Origin: Firmicutes bacterium UBA1422
GTDB taxonomy: Bacteria > Bacillota > Clostridia > Peptostreptococcales > Anaerovoracaceae
Direction: 5' to 3'
Assembly (NCBI GenBank): GCA_002304835.1
Contig: DBPK01000026.1
Location: 159-29,510 of the forward strand
DNA length: 29,352 bases
Positions within the stretch are counted from its first letter, which is position 1; each line of letters starts with the position of its first letter. Positions 1 through 8,800 of this stretch are shown in pieces. The position numbers and the translations under genes were made by a program. The notes beneath the pieces were generated by a model, which saw only the letters and a list, made by a program, of their open reading frames with translations, was not told the DNA's origin and did no database searches.

Positions 1-48
1 GCTTTTCTTGATTATCTTCTACTTAAGTAGAAGATAATCAAGAAAAGC
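1..48. repeat. Perfect 48-bp palindrome at the window edge
   Basis: Bases 1-24 are the exact reverse complement of bases 25-48, with no loop; the centre reads CTACTTAAGTAG. The palindrome reaches base 1, so it may be longer than what is visible. It overlaps the 3' end of the DUF308 gene, and that gene's stop codon lies in the left half. There is no T-run typical of a terminator. A fold-back at a contig end is a plausible explanation; a natural cruciform or operator is the alternative. Confidence 0.9.
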
Positions 49-456
49 ATAAGCTCCTGCAACAACGCATATTATACCCGTTCCCATTGCCCAGTAATGA
101 TTCTTTTTCTTTTCTTCTCTGTCAATATTTGTGGCTGTTACAACTCTCTGCACTCCCGATGTAAGGGCCCACATGCCAAATACACCATTTACTGCTATTT
201 CAGCCACCAGCTGGTTTGAAAGTACCAGTATGCCAAGAATGAATGTAATGGCCGCATCGACCATTATCCATCCGTTGTTATCCTGCTTGCTGCCGCTTCT
301 TCCGTAAAGATATCCGGATGTCTGTATCCCCCCGTCAAGTATCATAACTATACCCAGAACGAAGGCCACTGCCAGAAAAGATGCTCCGGGATTTGCGAAA
401 CAAAAAACACCTGTCAGCACCAGTATGCCTCCGCTGACTATTATAAGTACCCTCAT
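19..456 (-). CDS. DUF308/HdeD-like small membrane protein
   Basis: The 145-aa protein is almost entirely hydrophobic, with four or more predicted membrane segments in two halves, a glycine-rich GIVMILDGG-type turn and a short charged stretch (DREEKKKNH) near the end. This matches the DUF308/HdeD family, whose E. coli founder is linked to acid resistance; the biochemical role is unknown. The ATG overlaps the stop of the upstream Usp gene (ATGA) and has a good SD (AAGGAGGAG), so the two are translationally coupled. The last two codons (Lys and the TAG stop) fall in the mirrored half of the 48-bp edge palindrome, so the true C-terminus is uncertain. The family call is fairly firm; the specific function is not known. 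Confidence 0.7.
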   Translation of the reverse strand: MRVLIIVSGGILVLTGVFCFANPGASFLAVAFVLGIVMILDGGIQTSGYLYGRSGSKQDNNGWIMVDAAITFILGILVLSNQLVAEIAVNGVFGMWALTSGVQRVVTATNIDREEKKKNHYWAMGTGIICVVAGAYAFLDYLLLK

Positions 457-845
457 GAATCTCCTCCTTCAGAAGGAACGACCGTAAGCTTTGCCTGTTT
501 GTCTATTTTTTTGCCAAACATGGCTATAAGGTTTTCTTCGTTATTGACCTGCCCTGCTGCACCCATTACAACATGACATATTTTGTTTTTGTTTACCAGA
601 TCCACCAGAGTGTCCATTATATTGTTGGATCTTACAACGGTAAGATTGGCTCCGTATTCCAATGCTTTTTCGTAAAGATAGTCAAGAGCCTCTCCTTCCT
701 CTGAATTGCCGAGAAATTTGAATGCCTTGGGGGCCACATGTATTATATATAATTCTCCTTTTTCTCCTGCCAAAAGCTCGTGTCCGTATTTGATAAGTCT
801 GTCACATGTTTTTTGCTGAGTCACACAAACCATAACGTTTTTCAT
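453..845 (-). CDS. Universal stress protein (Usp)-domain protein
   Basis: A 130-aa soluble protein with a Usp-like alpha/beta fold. It opens with MVCVTQQKTCDRLI, which resembles the Usp domain of KdpD-type proteins, then has a YIIHVAP strand, and ends with VVMGAAG and LTVVPSEGG. The usual ATP-binding spacing (G-x2-G-x9-G-S/T) is not clean after GAAG, so nucleotide binding is uncertain. I chose the ATG at 845 because it has AAGGAGG at a good distance; an in-frame extension to 899 has no SD and would run into the promoter. It lies between nhaC and the DUF308 gene and overlaps the latter by 4 bp. A regulatory role for the membrane neighbours is an inference. Confidence 0.75.
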   Translation of the reverse strand: MKNVMVCVTQQKTCDRLIKYGHELLAGEKGELYIIHVAPKAFKFLGNSEEGEALDYLYEKALEYGANLTVVRSNNIMDTLVDLVNKNKICHVVMGAAGQVNNEENLIAMFGKKIDKQAKLTVVPSEGGDS

Positions 846-882
846 AAATATATGCCTCCTTTGAATCAGGACTAATATTGAT

Positions 883-911
883 ATTATACAACGAAACATT
901 CTTTATTGCCA
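883..911 (-). promoter_or_regulatory. Candidate promoter of the usp-hdeD pair
   Basis: On the minus strand a TATAAT -10 box (883-888) is preceded by a weak -35 TGGCAA (906-911) with a 17-bp spacer. The predicted start is near 876, giving a leader of about 30 nt with an SD. It abuts the terminator of the upstream nhaC gene, which supports independent transcription of this pair. Confidence 0.5.
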
Positions 912-912
912 C

Positions 913-950
913 AAAAAAGAGGTGCGGGATCTTATCCCGCACCTCTTTTT
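913..950 (-). terminator. Rho-independent terminator after nhaC
   Basis: A perfect 17-bp stem (914-930 with 934-950) with a GC-rich core (GGTGCGGGAT) and a 3-nt loop, followed on the minus strand by a run of six Ts. It sits 36 bp beyond the nhaC stop. The stem also ends in Ts on the plus strand, but no plus-strand gene needs it here. Confidence 0.92.
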
Positions 951-986
951 GGATATTCAACTGTTATACGCAGGAAATTATTTCTG

Positions 987-2471
987 CTATGCCATTATAA
1001 ATCCGAATATGAGGAACAATAAACCGGATAAAACAGCGCCCAAAATGCCAAATGGCATTTGAGTGAATGCATGATCGAAGTTGTTGCATCCGGTGGCTGC
1101 GGAAGTCAAGACCGTTGCATCGGAGTAAAAACATATATGGCTTCCGAAAACTCCGGCAGACAGTACCGCTGATACGGCAAGAGGCATATATACACCCATT
1201 TCCATGCCAAGGGGTATTACTATGGGGAGTGCTATGACATACATTCCCCAGTTGGTGCCCGTTATGAATTCTGTAACTGCCAGTACGCAGAAGATTATGA
1301 AGGGCATCAGTGCAGGCGTCATTACAGCCGTGGCGGATTCAATACAGTATCTGGTGAATCCGATCTGGTCATTTACATCCGCAAAGACGAATGCCAGCAC
1401 CATGAGCATCAGAGGAAGTATCATATTCTGTATGCCCTTTATGGTGATATCGGCAAATTCCTGGGCCGACATCAGCTTTTGGGCAAGATAGGTCACGAAC
1501 ATGAATACCATGGTGCAAAGAACGCCCATCTGCATATCCACATCAAAGAAGATGGTGGAAGCAACAAGAACTATTATGGGCAGGAAGAAATTAATCATCT
1601 TCGGATTGTCGGGAAGTTCCATCTGGACTCCGCCGTGGATATCGATCTTGTCCGATCCCGGAGGTGCCAATAACCCGGTCTCTGCTACACGCTTCTCAGC
1701 CTTTTTCATGGGTCCGAAGATGGGGATGATACCCAGGATTACCAATGGAACGATCAGTGCCGCCAGCCATCCGTAGAAATTAAAGGGTATGGTTTTAATA
1801 AAATATAAAAGTCCGTCTCCTTCGGTTGCCCATCCGTTTTTCTCAAGAAGCCTTCCGCAGAACACAGCCCATGTGGAGATGGGTATTATTACGCAAAGGG
1901 GTGCTGCGGTGGAATCCACCACATATGCCAGGAATTCTCTGGGTACTTTGTGTTTGTCTGTCAAGGGTGCCATGCAGGATCCCACAGTAAGGGAGTTGAG
2001 ATAATCGTCTATGAATATTATTACTCCCAGTACCCAGGACCACATCAGTGAGGATTTCCTGGTTTTCGCCTTTGTTGCCGCCCATTCGGCGAATGCAAAA
2101 GCGCCTCCTGCTCTTTCGATAAGTGTGATTATGCTTCCCATAAGTCCACATACGATAATAAGCCATGCTATGTCCTCGCTCATCATTACTCCCAGCAGTG
2201 AATCACTGAAAACCATCAGGATGTTACCTGTGCTGCCGATCATAATAAATCCTATGACTGATGCCAGGACCAGGGACTCCAGTATCCTTTTCGTTACAAA
2301 TATGTAGATGATAAGGAATACGGCAGGTACCACGGCCCAAACTCCGAATTTTTCCGGATCGTTGGGCAGCATAAACGACAAAAGGTATGCAGCCCCAATT
2401 ACTATAAGGACTGCGATCAAAGAACGTACCGGACTAAAACCGGCCACTTCTTTTTTTAGTGCTTTGGTCAT
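987..2471 (-). CDS. nhaC: NhaC-family Na+/H+ antiporter
   Basis: A 494-aa polytopic membrane protein with about 11-12 hydrophobic segments. Residues 153-164 read FIDDYLNSLTVG, followed by MAPLTDKHKVPREFLAYVVDSTAAP, the conserved core of the NhaC-type antiporters (COG1757). A second conserved region, FITGTNWGMYVIALP, lies in the C-terminal half. These proteins exchange cytoplasmic Na+ for external H+; some relatives exchange organic solutes instead, so the substrate is inferred. The ATG at 2471 has an SD (AGAGGAG) 7 nt upstream. The gene is flanked by a strong terminator downstream and a long AT-rich inverted repeat upstream, so it appears to be a single-gene unit with its own control. Confidence 0.9.
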   Translation of the reverse strand: MTKALKKEVAGFSPVRSLIAVLIVIGAAYLLSFMLPNDPEKFGVWAVVPAVFLIIYIFVTKRILESLVLASVIGFIMIGSTGNILMVFSDSLLGVMMSEDIAWLIIVCGLMGSIITLIERAGGAFAFAEWAATKAKTRKSSLMWSWVLGVIIFIDDYLNSLTVGSCMAPLTDKHKVPREFLAYVVDSTAAPLCVIIPISTWAVFCGRLLEKNGWATEGDGLLYFIKTIPFNFYGWLAALIVPLVILGIIPIFGPMKKAEKRVAETGLLAPPGSDKIDIHGGVQMELPDNPKMINFFLPIIVLVASTIFFDVDMQMGVLCTMVFMFVTYLAQKLMSAQEFADITIKGIQNMILPLMLMVLAFVFADVNDQIGFTRYCIESATAVMTPALMPFIIFCVLAVTEFITGTNWGMYVIALPIVIPLGMEMGVYMPLAVSAVLSAGVFGSHICFYSDATVLTSAATGCNNFDHAFTQMPFGILGAVLSGLLFLIFGFIMA

Positions 2472-2493
2472 ATGAGTTCTCCTCTCTTAAAAT

Positions 2494-2534
2494 AATAATA
2501 AGTAGAATAGTATGTTACTATTCTACTTATTATT
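2494..2534 (-). promoter_or_regulatory. 19-bp inverted repeat in the nhaC leader
   Basis: Arms 2494-2512 and 2516-2534 are perfect inverted repeats around a TGT loop, lying 23 bp upstream of the nhaC ATG. A possible -10 box TATACT (2548-2553, minus strand) would put the transcript start near 2541, so the RNA would begin with this hairpin. It could be a repressor operator, an mRNA-stabilising hairpin, or a weak end point for the upstream M23 transcript. The stem is AT-rich and no clean T-run follows it. Confidence 0.5.
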
Positions 2535-2588
2535 GTATATTCTTGCAAGTATAAATTTTTAAAATATTCGCATTATTTGTTGTATTTT

Positions 2589-3626
2589 TTAATAAAACAG
2601 TCCCGGATCAACAAATTTTCCTTTCAATATGACTTCAAAATGAAGATGGGGGGATCTGGCATCACCGGATGATCCTATTTTTGCTATTTTCTGGCCTGCT
2701 TTCACCTTTTGTCCTACCCTGACCAGAAGTCTGCTGCAATGGGCATACCTTGTTTTTACTCCTTGGGAACTGGCTATTTCAACGCATTTGCCATAACCGC
2801 CCCAACTCTGTCTTGCTCTTGTGACCTTACCGCTTTTTGCAGCATATATGGCGGCTCCATAGGGCCTTCCGAAGTCCATTCCCTTGTGAAATCTTCCCCA
2901 TCTTGGTCCGTATTTTGAAACGCATCTGACTTTTGACACGGGTTTTGAAAGAGATATCCCCTTGTAGCTTTTGAGGGTCTTTGCCGATGCTTTTTCGGAA
3001 GTACTGCTATAAAAGGTTTTATTTCCGGATGATGTATACGCCTTTATCCTGTATGTATATTTGGTTTTTCTGGAAAGTTTTGTGTTTGTATATGATGTCT
3101 TTTCCATACCTTTTATATCAGCTATTTTTATATATTTATTCTTTTTTTTGCTCCATCTGTAAACAATATATCCGACTGCCCCTTCCTGCTTTTCCCATGT
3201 AAGCTTTATGCTCTGCCAGCTTTTTGCTTTTGCTTTTAAGCGCCTGGGTTTTGAAAGCCCCAGAGGAACCGAAGAAAATAACGGCGAGAACTTCTGGTTT
3301 TCAGGAGATATTTCTGTTCCTTCAAAGGAACACATCCTGAAATCATATCTTTTGCCCGGCTGTAGCCCTTCTGCTCTGTATGACAGACAGTCAGCAGGAA
3401 AGGCTGTAAGTTTTGAAACCGTTTCCCCCGCCGTATTACAATTATAAATAATATAACCCGCTGCTCCCGGCACCTGTTCCCATGAAAAAGTTATGCTGTA
3501 ATTTCCGGCCACCGGATCTTTGCATATAAGCTGCGGCTCTGTACCCGCAAATACCGGATTTGGCAAAGAAAAAACTGACAGAGCGACCATGCCTGCCAGA
3601 AATAAACACAAAAATTTTCTTATCAT
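2589..3626 (-). CDS. Secreted FnIII-M23 peptidoglycan endopeptidase
   Basis: A 345-aa protein with a signal peptide (cut predicted after VFA, residue 27), two fibronectin type III-like modules (about 31-115 and 125-220; WEQVPGAAGYIIY and WEKQEGAVGYIVY are matching strands) and a C-terminal M23/LytM domain (about 245-345). The M23 residues are present: His247 and Asp251 (HKGMD), His296 (YAH) and His327/His329 (HLHFE). It should therefore be an active zinc metallopeptidase that cleaves peptide crosslinks in the cell wall. The ATG at 3626 has GGAGG 9 nt upstream and starts the signal peptide directly; the longer frame overlaps the divergent dinB gene and is rejected. The substrate bond and any partners are not shown by the sequence. 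Confidence 0.9.
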   Translation of the reverse strand: MIRKFLCLFLAGMVALSVFSLPNPVFAGTEPQLICKDPVAGNYSITFSWEQVPGAAGYIIYNCNTAGETVSKLTAFPADCLSYRAEGLQPGKRYDFRMCSFEGTEISPENQKFSPLFSSVPLGLSKPRRLKAKAKSWQSIKLTWEKQEGAVGYIVYRWSKKKNKYIKIADIKGMEKTSYTNTKLSRKTKYTYRIKAYTSSGNKTFYSSTSEKASAKTLKSYKGISLSKPVSKVRCVSKYGPRWGRFHKGMDFGRPYGAAIYAAKSGKVTRARQSWGGYGKCVEIASSQGVKTRYAHCSRLLVRVGQKVKAGQKIAKIGSSGDARSPHLHFEVILKGKFVDPGLFY

Positions 3627-3631
3627 CACAT

Positions 3632-3685
3632 TTGACCTCCAAAACAATACTTGTTTATTATATAATACATTTATGGACAGAACAA
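3632..3685. promoter_or_regulatory. Divergent promoter region sharing a palindromic -10
   Basis: The self-complementary 12-mer TATTATATAATA (3656-3667) supplies -10 boxes on both strands. For the M23 gene (minus) there is TTGTTC (3680-3685), 17 bp, TATAAT (3657-3662). For dinB (plus) there is either TATAAT (3661-3666) with no clear -35, or TTGACC (3632-3637), 18 bp, TATTAT (3656-3661). Both plus-strand options start transcription within about 5 nt of the dinB ATG. Simultaneous occupancy by two polymerases is impossible, so the genes may compete. Confidence 0.55.
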
Positions 3686-4896
3686 TACTGCATTGCGACA
3701 TGAACGGTTTTTTTGCCTCCGTCGAGTTGCTGGATCATCCGGAATTAAGTAAAAAGCCCATGGCGGTTTGCGGAAATCCCCATAACCGTCACGGCATTAT
3801 ACTGGCAAAAAACGAAATAGCAAAAAAATACGGAATAATCACCGCCGAGACCCTGTGGCAGGCCAAAAAAAAATGCCCCGAACTCTTATGCGTAAGGCCT
3901 CATATGGGGAAATACAAAAAATACAGCCGCATCATAAACAGCATATATGAGTGTTTCACAGATATGGTGGAGCCCTTCAGTATAGATGAATCCTGGCTTG
4001 ATGTCTCAGCCAGCATGAAACTTTTCGGTTCGGGCAGAGAAATAGCGGATGATATAAGAAAAACAATAAAAAATGAACTTGGCCTCACCCTTTCTGTCGG
4101 CGTCTCTTTCAACAAAATATTTGCAAAAATGGGCAGCGAATACAAGAAGCCGGATGCGACAACGGTGATCTCAAGGGAAAATTACAGGGAGATCCTTTGG
4201 CCGCTGCCTATAGAAAAAATGTTTTTTGTAGGCAGTGCATCTGCCGAAAAACTAAGAAAAACAGGCATGCTTACCATAGGCGATCTTGCCCTGGCCGAAA
4301 AAAAGTATATTATCTCCCTCCTTGGCAAACACGGAGAGATGATATATGATCATGCGAATGGTCTTGATCAAAGCCCTGTCTCTCTTTCATGGGAAAGAGA
4401 CAAAATCAAGTCCGTGGGGAACGGCATTACATTCAAAAGGGATCTTTTGGGAGAAGAGGACATAAGAACAGCTTTGACCGGACTTTCAGACAAAGTTGCC
4501 AGCAGACTGAGAAAATACGAAATGAAGGCGGGAGGAATAAAGCTGGATATAAAAGACCCGGGATTCAATGTTATATCACGCCAGAAACAGCTGAGCATCC
4601 CCACAAATATTTCCGAAGAACTTTCAAGATCCGCTTTTGAGATTTTCCTTGATTCCTGGGACATAAAAAAACCTGTAAGACTTCTTACGCTTACAGGCAT
4701 ATCCCTTTGCAACGAAAATGAGAATGAACAGCTTTCTCTTTTTGCCGAGGATAACGAATCGAGAAACAAAAAAGAAAAAATCGAACGCACTCTGGATGAT
4801 ATAAGGCACAAATACGGAGACTCTTCCATAAGTTTCGGCCGTGTTATCGATAACGACATAGGAATCAGTCTGGACCTTCACACAGAAGAGGACTAA
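3673..4896 (+). CDS. dinB: DNA polymerase IV (Y-family translesion polymerase)
   Basis: A 407-aa Y-family polymerase. The catalytic carboxylates are visible: Asp9 (HCDMNGFFASVE) and Asp105/Glu106 (FSIDESWLD), with Phe14 at the steric-gate position. A helix-hairpin-helix region follows, then the little-finger domain, and the clamp-binding motif QLSLF lies about 60 residues from the end. It copies past damaged template bases and is error-prone. The start at 3673 matches the family N-terminus; a longer frame beginning at 3520 overlaps the M23 gene and is not supported. There is no SD upstream, and the -10 box sits 6 nt before the ATG, so the mRNA is likely leaderless. I see no obvious LexA/SOS box in the 46-bp gap. 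Confidence 0.95.
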   Translation: MDRTILHCDMNGFFASVELLDHPELSKKPMAVCGNPHNRHGIILAKNEIAKKYGIITAETLWQAKKKCPELLCVRPHMGKYKKYSRIINSIYECFTDMVEPFSIDESWLDVSASMKLFGSGREIADDIRKTIKNELGLTLSVGVSFNKIFAKMGSEYKKPDATTVISRENYREILWPLPIEKMFFVGSASAEKLRKTGMLTIGDLALAEKKYIISLLGKHGEMIYDHANGLDQSPVSLSWERDKIKSVGNGITFKRDLLGEEDIRTALTGLSDKVASRLRKYEMKAGGIKLDIKDPGFNVISRQKQLSIPTNISEELSRSAFEIFLDSWDIKKPVRLLTLTGISLCNENENEQLSLFAEDNESRNKKEKIERTLDDIRHKYGDSSISFGRVIDNDIGISLDLHTEED

Positions 4897-4922
4897 AAAT
4901 AATCAAATACTTCTGTACCGAT

Positions 4923-5888
4923 TCAGCATGAAAGTATTTCTATCAGTTTGAGAAGCTCAAGGTCGGCTTCTTTTTTTATTTTTATTGCTTCTGCCATATC
5001 CATTTCTATTATTTCGGCTCCATGTATGCCTATGGCTCTGCTTCCCGAATCATCTCTTATGAGATCAACTGCCCTTTTTCCCGTCAGTGTGGCCAGCATC
5101 CTGTCTCTGGCGGAAGGAGACCCACCCCTCTGAAGATAGGCCAGTGTAACAGTCCGTACCTCCATTCCGGTACTCCTGGCCAGCATGTCTGCCAGCTCCA
5201 TGGTGGGGATATCTACGCCTTCGGCTTTTATTATTATACTATGGCTTTTTTTCTTGATCATGGCCTCCGAGATCTTGGTACAAATGGCCATAACATCCAC
5301 CGGGAGTTCCGGTATCAGAATATATTCCGCTCCTCCCGTGACCCCGGAAGTAAGTGCTATATCTCCGCAGTTTCTTCCCATAACTTCCACAATGGTGGTC
5401 CTGTCATGGGCAGATGCAGTGTCTCTTATATTGCTTATGGCGGACAGCACTGTGTTTACAGCAGTATCAAATCCTATGGTATAATCCGTATATCCCATAT
5501 CATTATCTATTGTTCCCGGTATACCCATAACCACTATACCCTTTTTTGTAAGATCCAAAGCTCCCCGAAAAGTGCCGTCTCCGCCCACGACTACCAGTGC
5601 ATCTATTTCATTTTTATTTATGGTCTCTATTGCCCGTTTCTGTCCTTCTTCTGTCATGAATTCTTCGCTTCTGGCGGTCTTTAGCATGGTCCCGCCTCTT
5701 TGTATGATATCTCCCACTGAACGTATATCAAGAAAGACATGCTCATCATTTATCAGACCGTCATATCCTCTTTCAAAACCTATTACTTCGATCCCCTCGT
5801 CAAAGGCGGATCTTACTACTGCCCGTATTGCTGCATTCATTCCGGGAGCATCTCCTCCGCTGGTCAAAATACCTATTCTCTTATTCAT
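4923..5888 (-). CDS. pfkA: ATP-dependent 6-phosphofructokinase
   Basis: A 321-aa protein of normal PfkA length that phosphorylates fructose 6-phosphate to fructose 1,6-bisphosphate in glycolysis. Motifs are TSGGDAPGMN (9-18), VGGDGTFRGA (101-110) with Gly105, PGTIDND (124-130) with catalytic Asp128, and MGRNCGD. Gly at positions 105 and 125, where the pyrophosphate-dependent enzymes have Asp and Lys, points to ATP as donor. The ATG at 5888 overlaps the end of dnaE by 8 bp and has a modest SD (AAGGA about 10 nt upstream); the longer in-frame start inside dnaE lies outside the family pattern. The dnaE-pfkA neighbourhood is common in Bacillota. No clear terminator separates it from the convergent dinB. 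Confidence 0.96.
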   Translation of the reverse strand: MNKRIGILTSGGDAPGMNAAIRAVVRSAFDEGIEVIGFERGYDGLINDEHVFLDIRSVGDIIQRGGTMLKTARSEEFMTEEGQKRAIETINKNEIDALVVVGGDGTFRGALDLTKKGIVVMGIPGTIDNDMGYTDYTIGFDTAVNTVLSAISNIRDTASAHDRTTIVEVMGRNCGDIALTSGVTGGAEYILIPELPVDVMAICTKISEAMIKKKSHSIIIKAEGVDIPTMELADMLARSTGMEVRTVTLAYLQRGGSPSARDRMLATLTGKRAVDLIRDDSGSRAIGIHGAEIIEMDMAEAIKIKKEADLELLKLIEILSC

Positions 5889-8800
5889 TTTTTTGTTCCT
5901 TTTCATTTTGGAATGCTTTTTTTGCATCATTTTTGAATACTTGCATTTTTACATTTTTTTCTCCCAGAAGATCTTCAAGCTTTGTTTTTAGCTCTTCACT
6001 GGGGGCCACCCACAGATCTCCTTCCGTCTTTAGAATGCCCCTTCCCGTGAATATTATCACAGGGGCATCCCCTTTATGCTCTTCAAGTATATATTTTATT
6101 TTTTCGAGTTTTTTTCGTTCTTCGTGTTCATCTGTTTCAGATGTTATCCTGAGTTTGATGGTTTTCCCTTCTGCAAAGGGTTCTTTGCTTTTTATTTCCC
6201 ATATGCGGTCAGCCAGTATCTTGGGGACTTCCTCTTCTTTAAAATTAATGCTGCCCGATACTGCTATCACTGCATCTTCCCTTATAAAAGAAGCGGTTCT
6301 CTCATAGATATTAGGGAATACTATTATCTCAACCGTTCCCACAAGATCCTCCAGCTGCAGGAAAGCCATCATTTTGCTGTTTTTTGTTATCAGTGTTCTT
6401 TTTCCCGAAATTATTCCGGCAATGGTGACTTTGTCACCGTCTTTTATGTTTGCTTCCATCATTTCATGAGCCTGATCATTAATATGCATAAGGGTTTCTG
6501 ATGTGACTGTGGAAATTTCTTTTATGGTTTCTGCATATTCTTTTAAAGGATGATCCTTTATATATACCCCCAGCATTTCCTTTTCCATGGCACTTAGAAT
6601 TTCTTTAGAAAACGGTGCTATGTCGGGAAGATTTTTTTCTATGCTTACGGTCTGCATTTCATCGGCATTCATCTGGAACATGGACACCTGCCCTTTTATG
6701 TTTTTTCTGGAAGAGCTTTGTGCGGATTCTATAAGTCCTTCATATGTAGCCATAAGTGCTGCACGATTTTCGGAAAGAGGCTCCATGGCACCGGCTTTTA
6801 TGAGGCTTTCGATGGCTTTCTTGTTTATCTGGTGCACGTCCAGGTTTTCTATAAATTCATTTATGTCTTTCGGTACACCTTTTTCTTTTCTTGCTTTTAC
6901 TATCGCCTCAATGACTCCTTCCCCCACATTCTTTACCCCGAGAAGCCCAAACCTGATCTTGCCATCTGCGACTGTGAATTTTGCTTCGCTTTCGTTTATA
7001 TCCGGGGGTAGTACCTCTATGCCCATTTCAGTACAGTTCCTTATATAACCCGCTATCTGTCCCGCATCCCCCATAACGCTGGTCATGAGAGCCGCCATGA
7101 ACTCTACAGGATAATATGTCTTGAGATATCCCGTTTGATACCCTATTACAGCGTATGCCGCCGCATGGGATTTGTTGAAAGCGTATTCGGCAAAACTTGC
7201 CATCTGATTATAAATTTCTTCAGCTGCATGTTCTGATATGCCGTTTCTTATACAGCCTTTGATCTCTATATTACCTTCTTCGTCATCCTTGCCGTAAATG
7301 AAATATTTTTTTTCTTCTTTCATTACTTCGGTTTTCTTTTTGCTCATGGCCTTGCGCACCAGGTCAGATCTGCCATATGTATAGCCCGCCAGATCCCGTA
7401 CGATCTGCATGACTTGTTCCTGATATACCAGGCATCCGTAGGTAACCGAAAGTATAGGTTCCAAACTTTCATGTATGTATCTTACACCAAAAGGTTTCTT
7501 TTTGTTTTCAATATAGGTCGGTATTGAGGCCATGGGACCCGGCCGGTACAATGATATCCCCGCCACTATGTCTTCAAAGCAGTCTGGTCTTAAGTTTTTC
7601 ATGAAGGAAGTCATACCGCTGCTTTCCAGCTGAAAAAGACCTTTTGTGTTCCCCGATGAAATAAGATCATATACCTTTTTGTCATCAAAGTCTATTTTTT
7701 CAAGGTCCGGTGCTACGCCGTGGTTTTCTTCTATCATGGCAAGGGTGTCCCTGATGACCGTGAGATTCCTAAGCCCCAGAAAATCCATCTTCAGCAGACC
7801 CAGTTCCTCAATGGTAGTCATGGTGAACTGGGTGGATATGCCTTTCTCCGCCAGATAAAGGGGCACATATTCATCGATGCTTTTTTTTGCTATCACTACT
7901 CCCGCCGCATGAGTGGAAGCGTGCCTCGGCATTCCTTCCAGGGCCATGGCCATATCAAGGACTTTTTTTGTCCGGGGATCATTTGTGTATGCTTCCTTAA
8001 GCTCGGGATTCATTTTTAGAGCCAGCGATATGGTCATATTGAGCTGGAAGGGTATGGCCTTGGCTATGGCATCCGTATCCGCATAACTGACATTCAAGGC
8101 TCTTCCCACATCCCGGACAGCAGCCTTGGCTTTCATTGTTCCAAAAGTTATTATCTGAGCGACTTTGTCTTTGCCGTATTTATCCACCACATAATCTATT
8201 ACTTCCTGCCGTCTCTCATAGCAGAAGTCTATATCGATATCAGGCATGCTTATTCTTTCGGGATTCAAAAATCTCTCGAAAATAAGATTATACTTTATTG
8301 GATCTATATCTGTTATCCTTAAAGTATAAGCTACGATGCTTCCTGCGGCGGATCCTCTGCCCGGGCCCACCATTATTTTGTTCTGCCTTGCATAGTTGAT
8401 AAAATCCCAGACTATGAGAAAATATTCAACATAACCCATTTTTTCTATTACGGAAAGTTCGTACTCAAGTCTTCTTCTTAAGACATCAGCCTTTTCTTCA
8501 TAACGGGCCCTGAGGCCTTTTTCACAAAGCTCCCTTAGGTATTCTATGTTTGTTTTACCTTTGGGAGCCTGAAATTCCGGCAGATGGAGACTGTTAAAAT
8601 CAAAATCCACATTACACATGGCTGCTATCTTTGAAGTATTGTCGCAGGCTTCGGGCAGTGCCGAAAATATCTTACGCATTTCATCTTCGGATTTAAGATA
8701 AAACTCGCTGTTGGGGAACTTCATTCTGTTCTCTTCATCCACGGTGGTGGCTGTCTGTATGCAGAGCAGGACATCATGAGCCTGTGCATCTTCCTTCAAA

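Noticed and set aside
3520..3672. Extended dinB start at 3520
   Set aside because: The extra 51 residues cover the M23 start region on the opposite strand and do not belong to the Y-family N-terminus, which begins at 3673.
4905..4939. An 8-bp inverted repeat (AAATACTT/AAGTATTT) between dinB and pfkA as a terminator
   Set aside because: The loop is about 19 nt, the stem is AT-rich, there is no T-run, and one arm lies inside the pfkA coding region.
5022..5684. A 220-aa open frame on the plus strand across pfkA
   Set aside because: It is antisense to the well-supported pfkA gene, has no SD and encodes a low-complexity, His/Tyr/Cys-rich sequence with no recognisable motif.
4923..5888. Pyrophosphate-dependent phosphofructokinase
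   Set aside because: Gly105 and Gly125 occupy the two positions that are Asp and Lys in pyrophosphate-dependent enzymes, so the ATP type is favoured.
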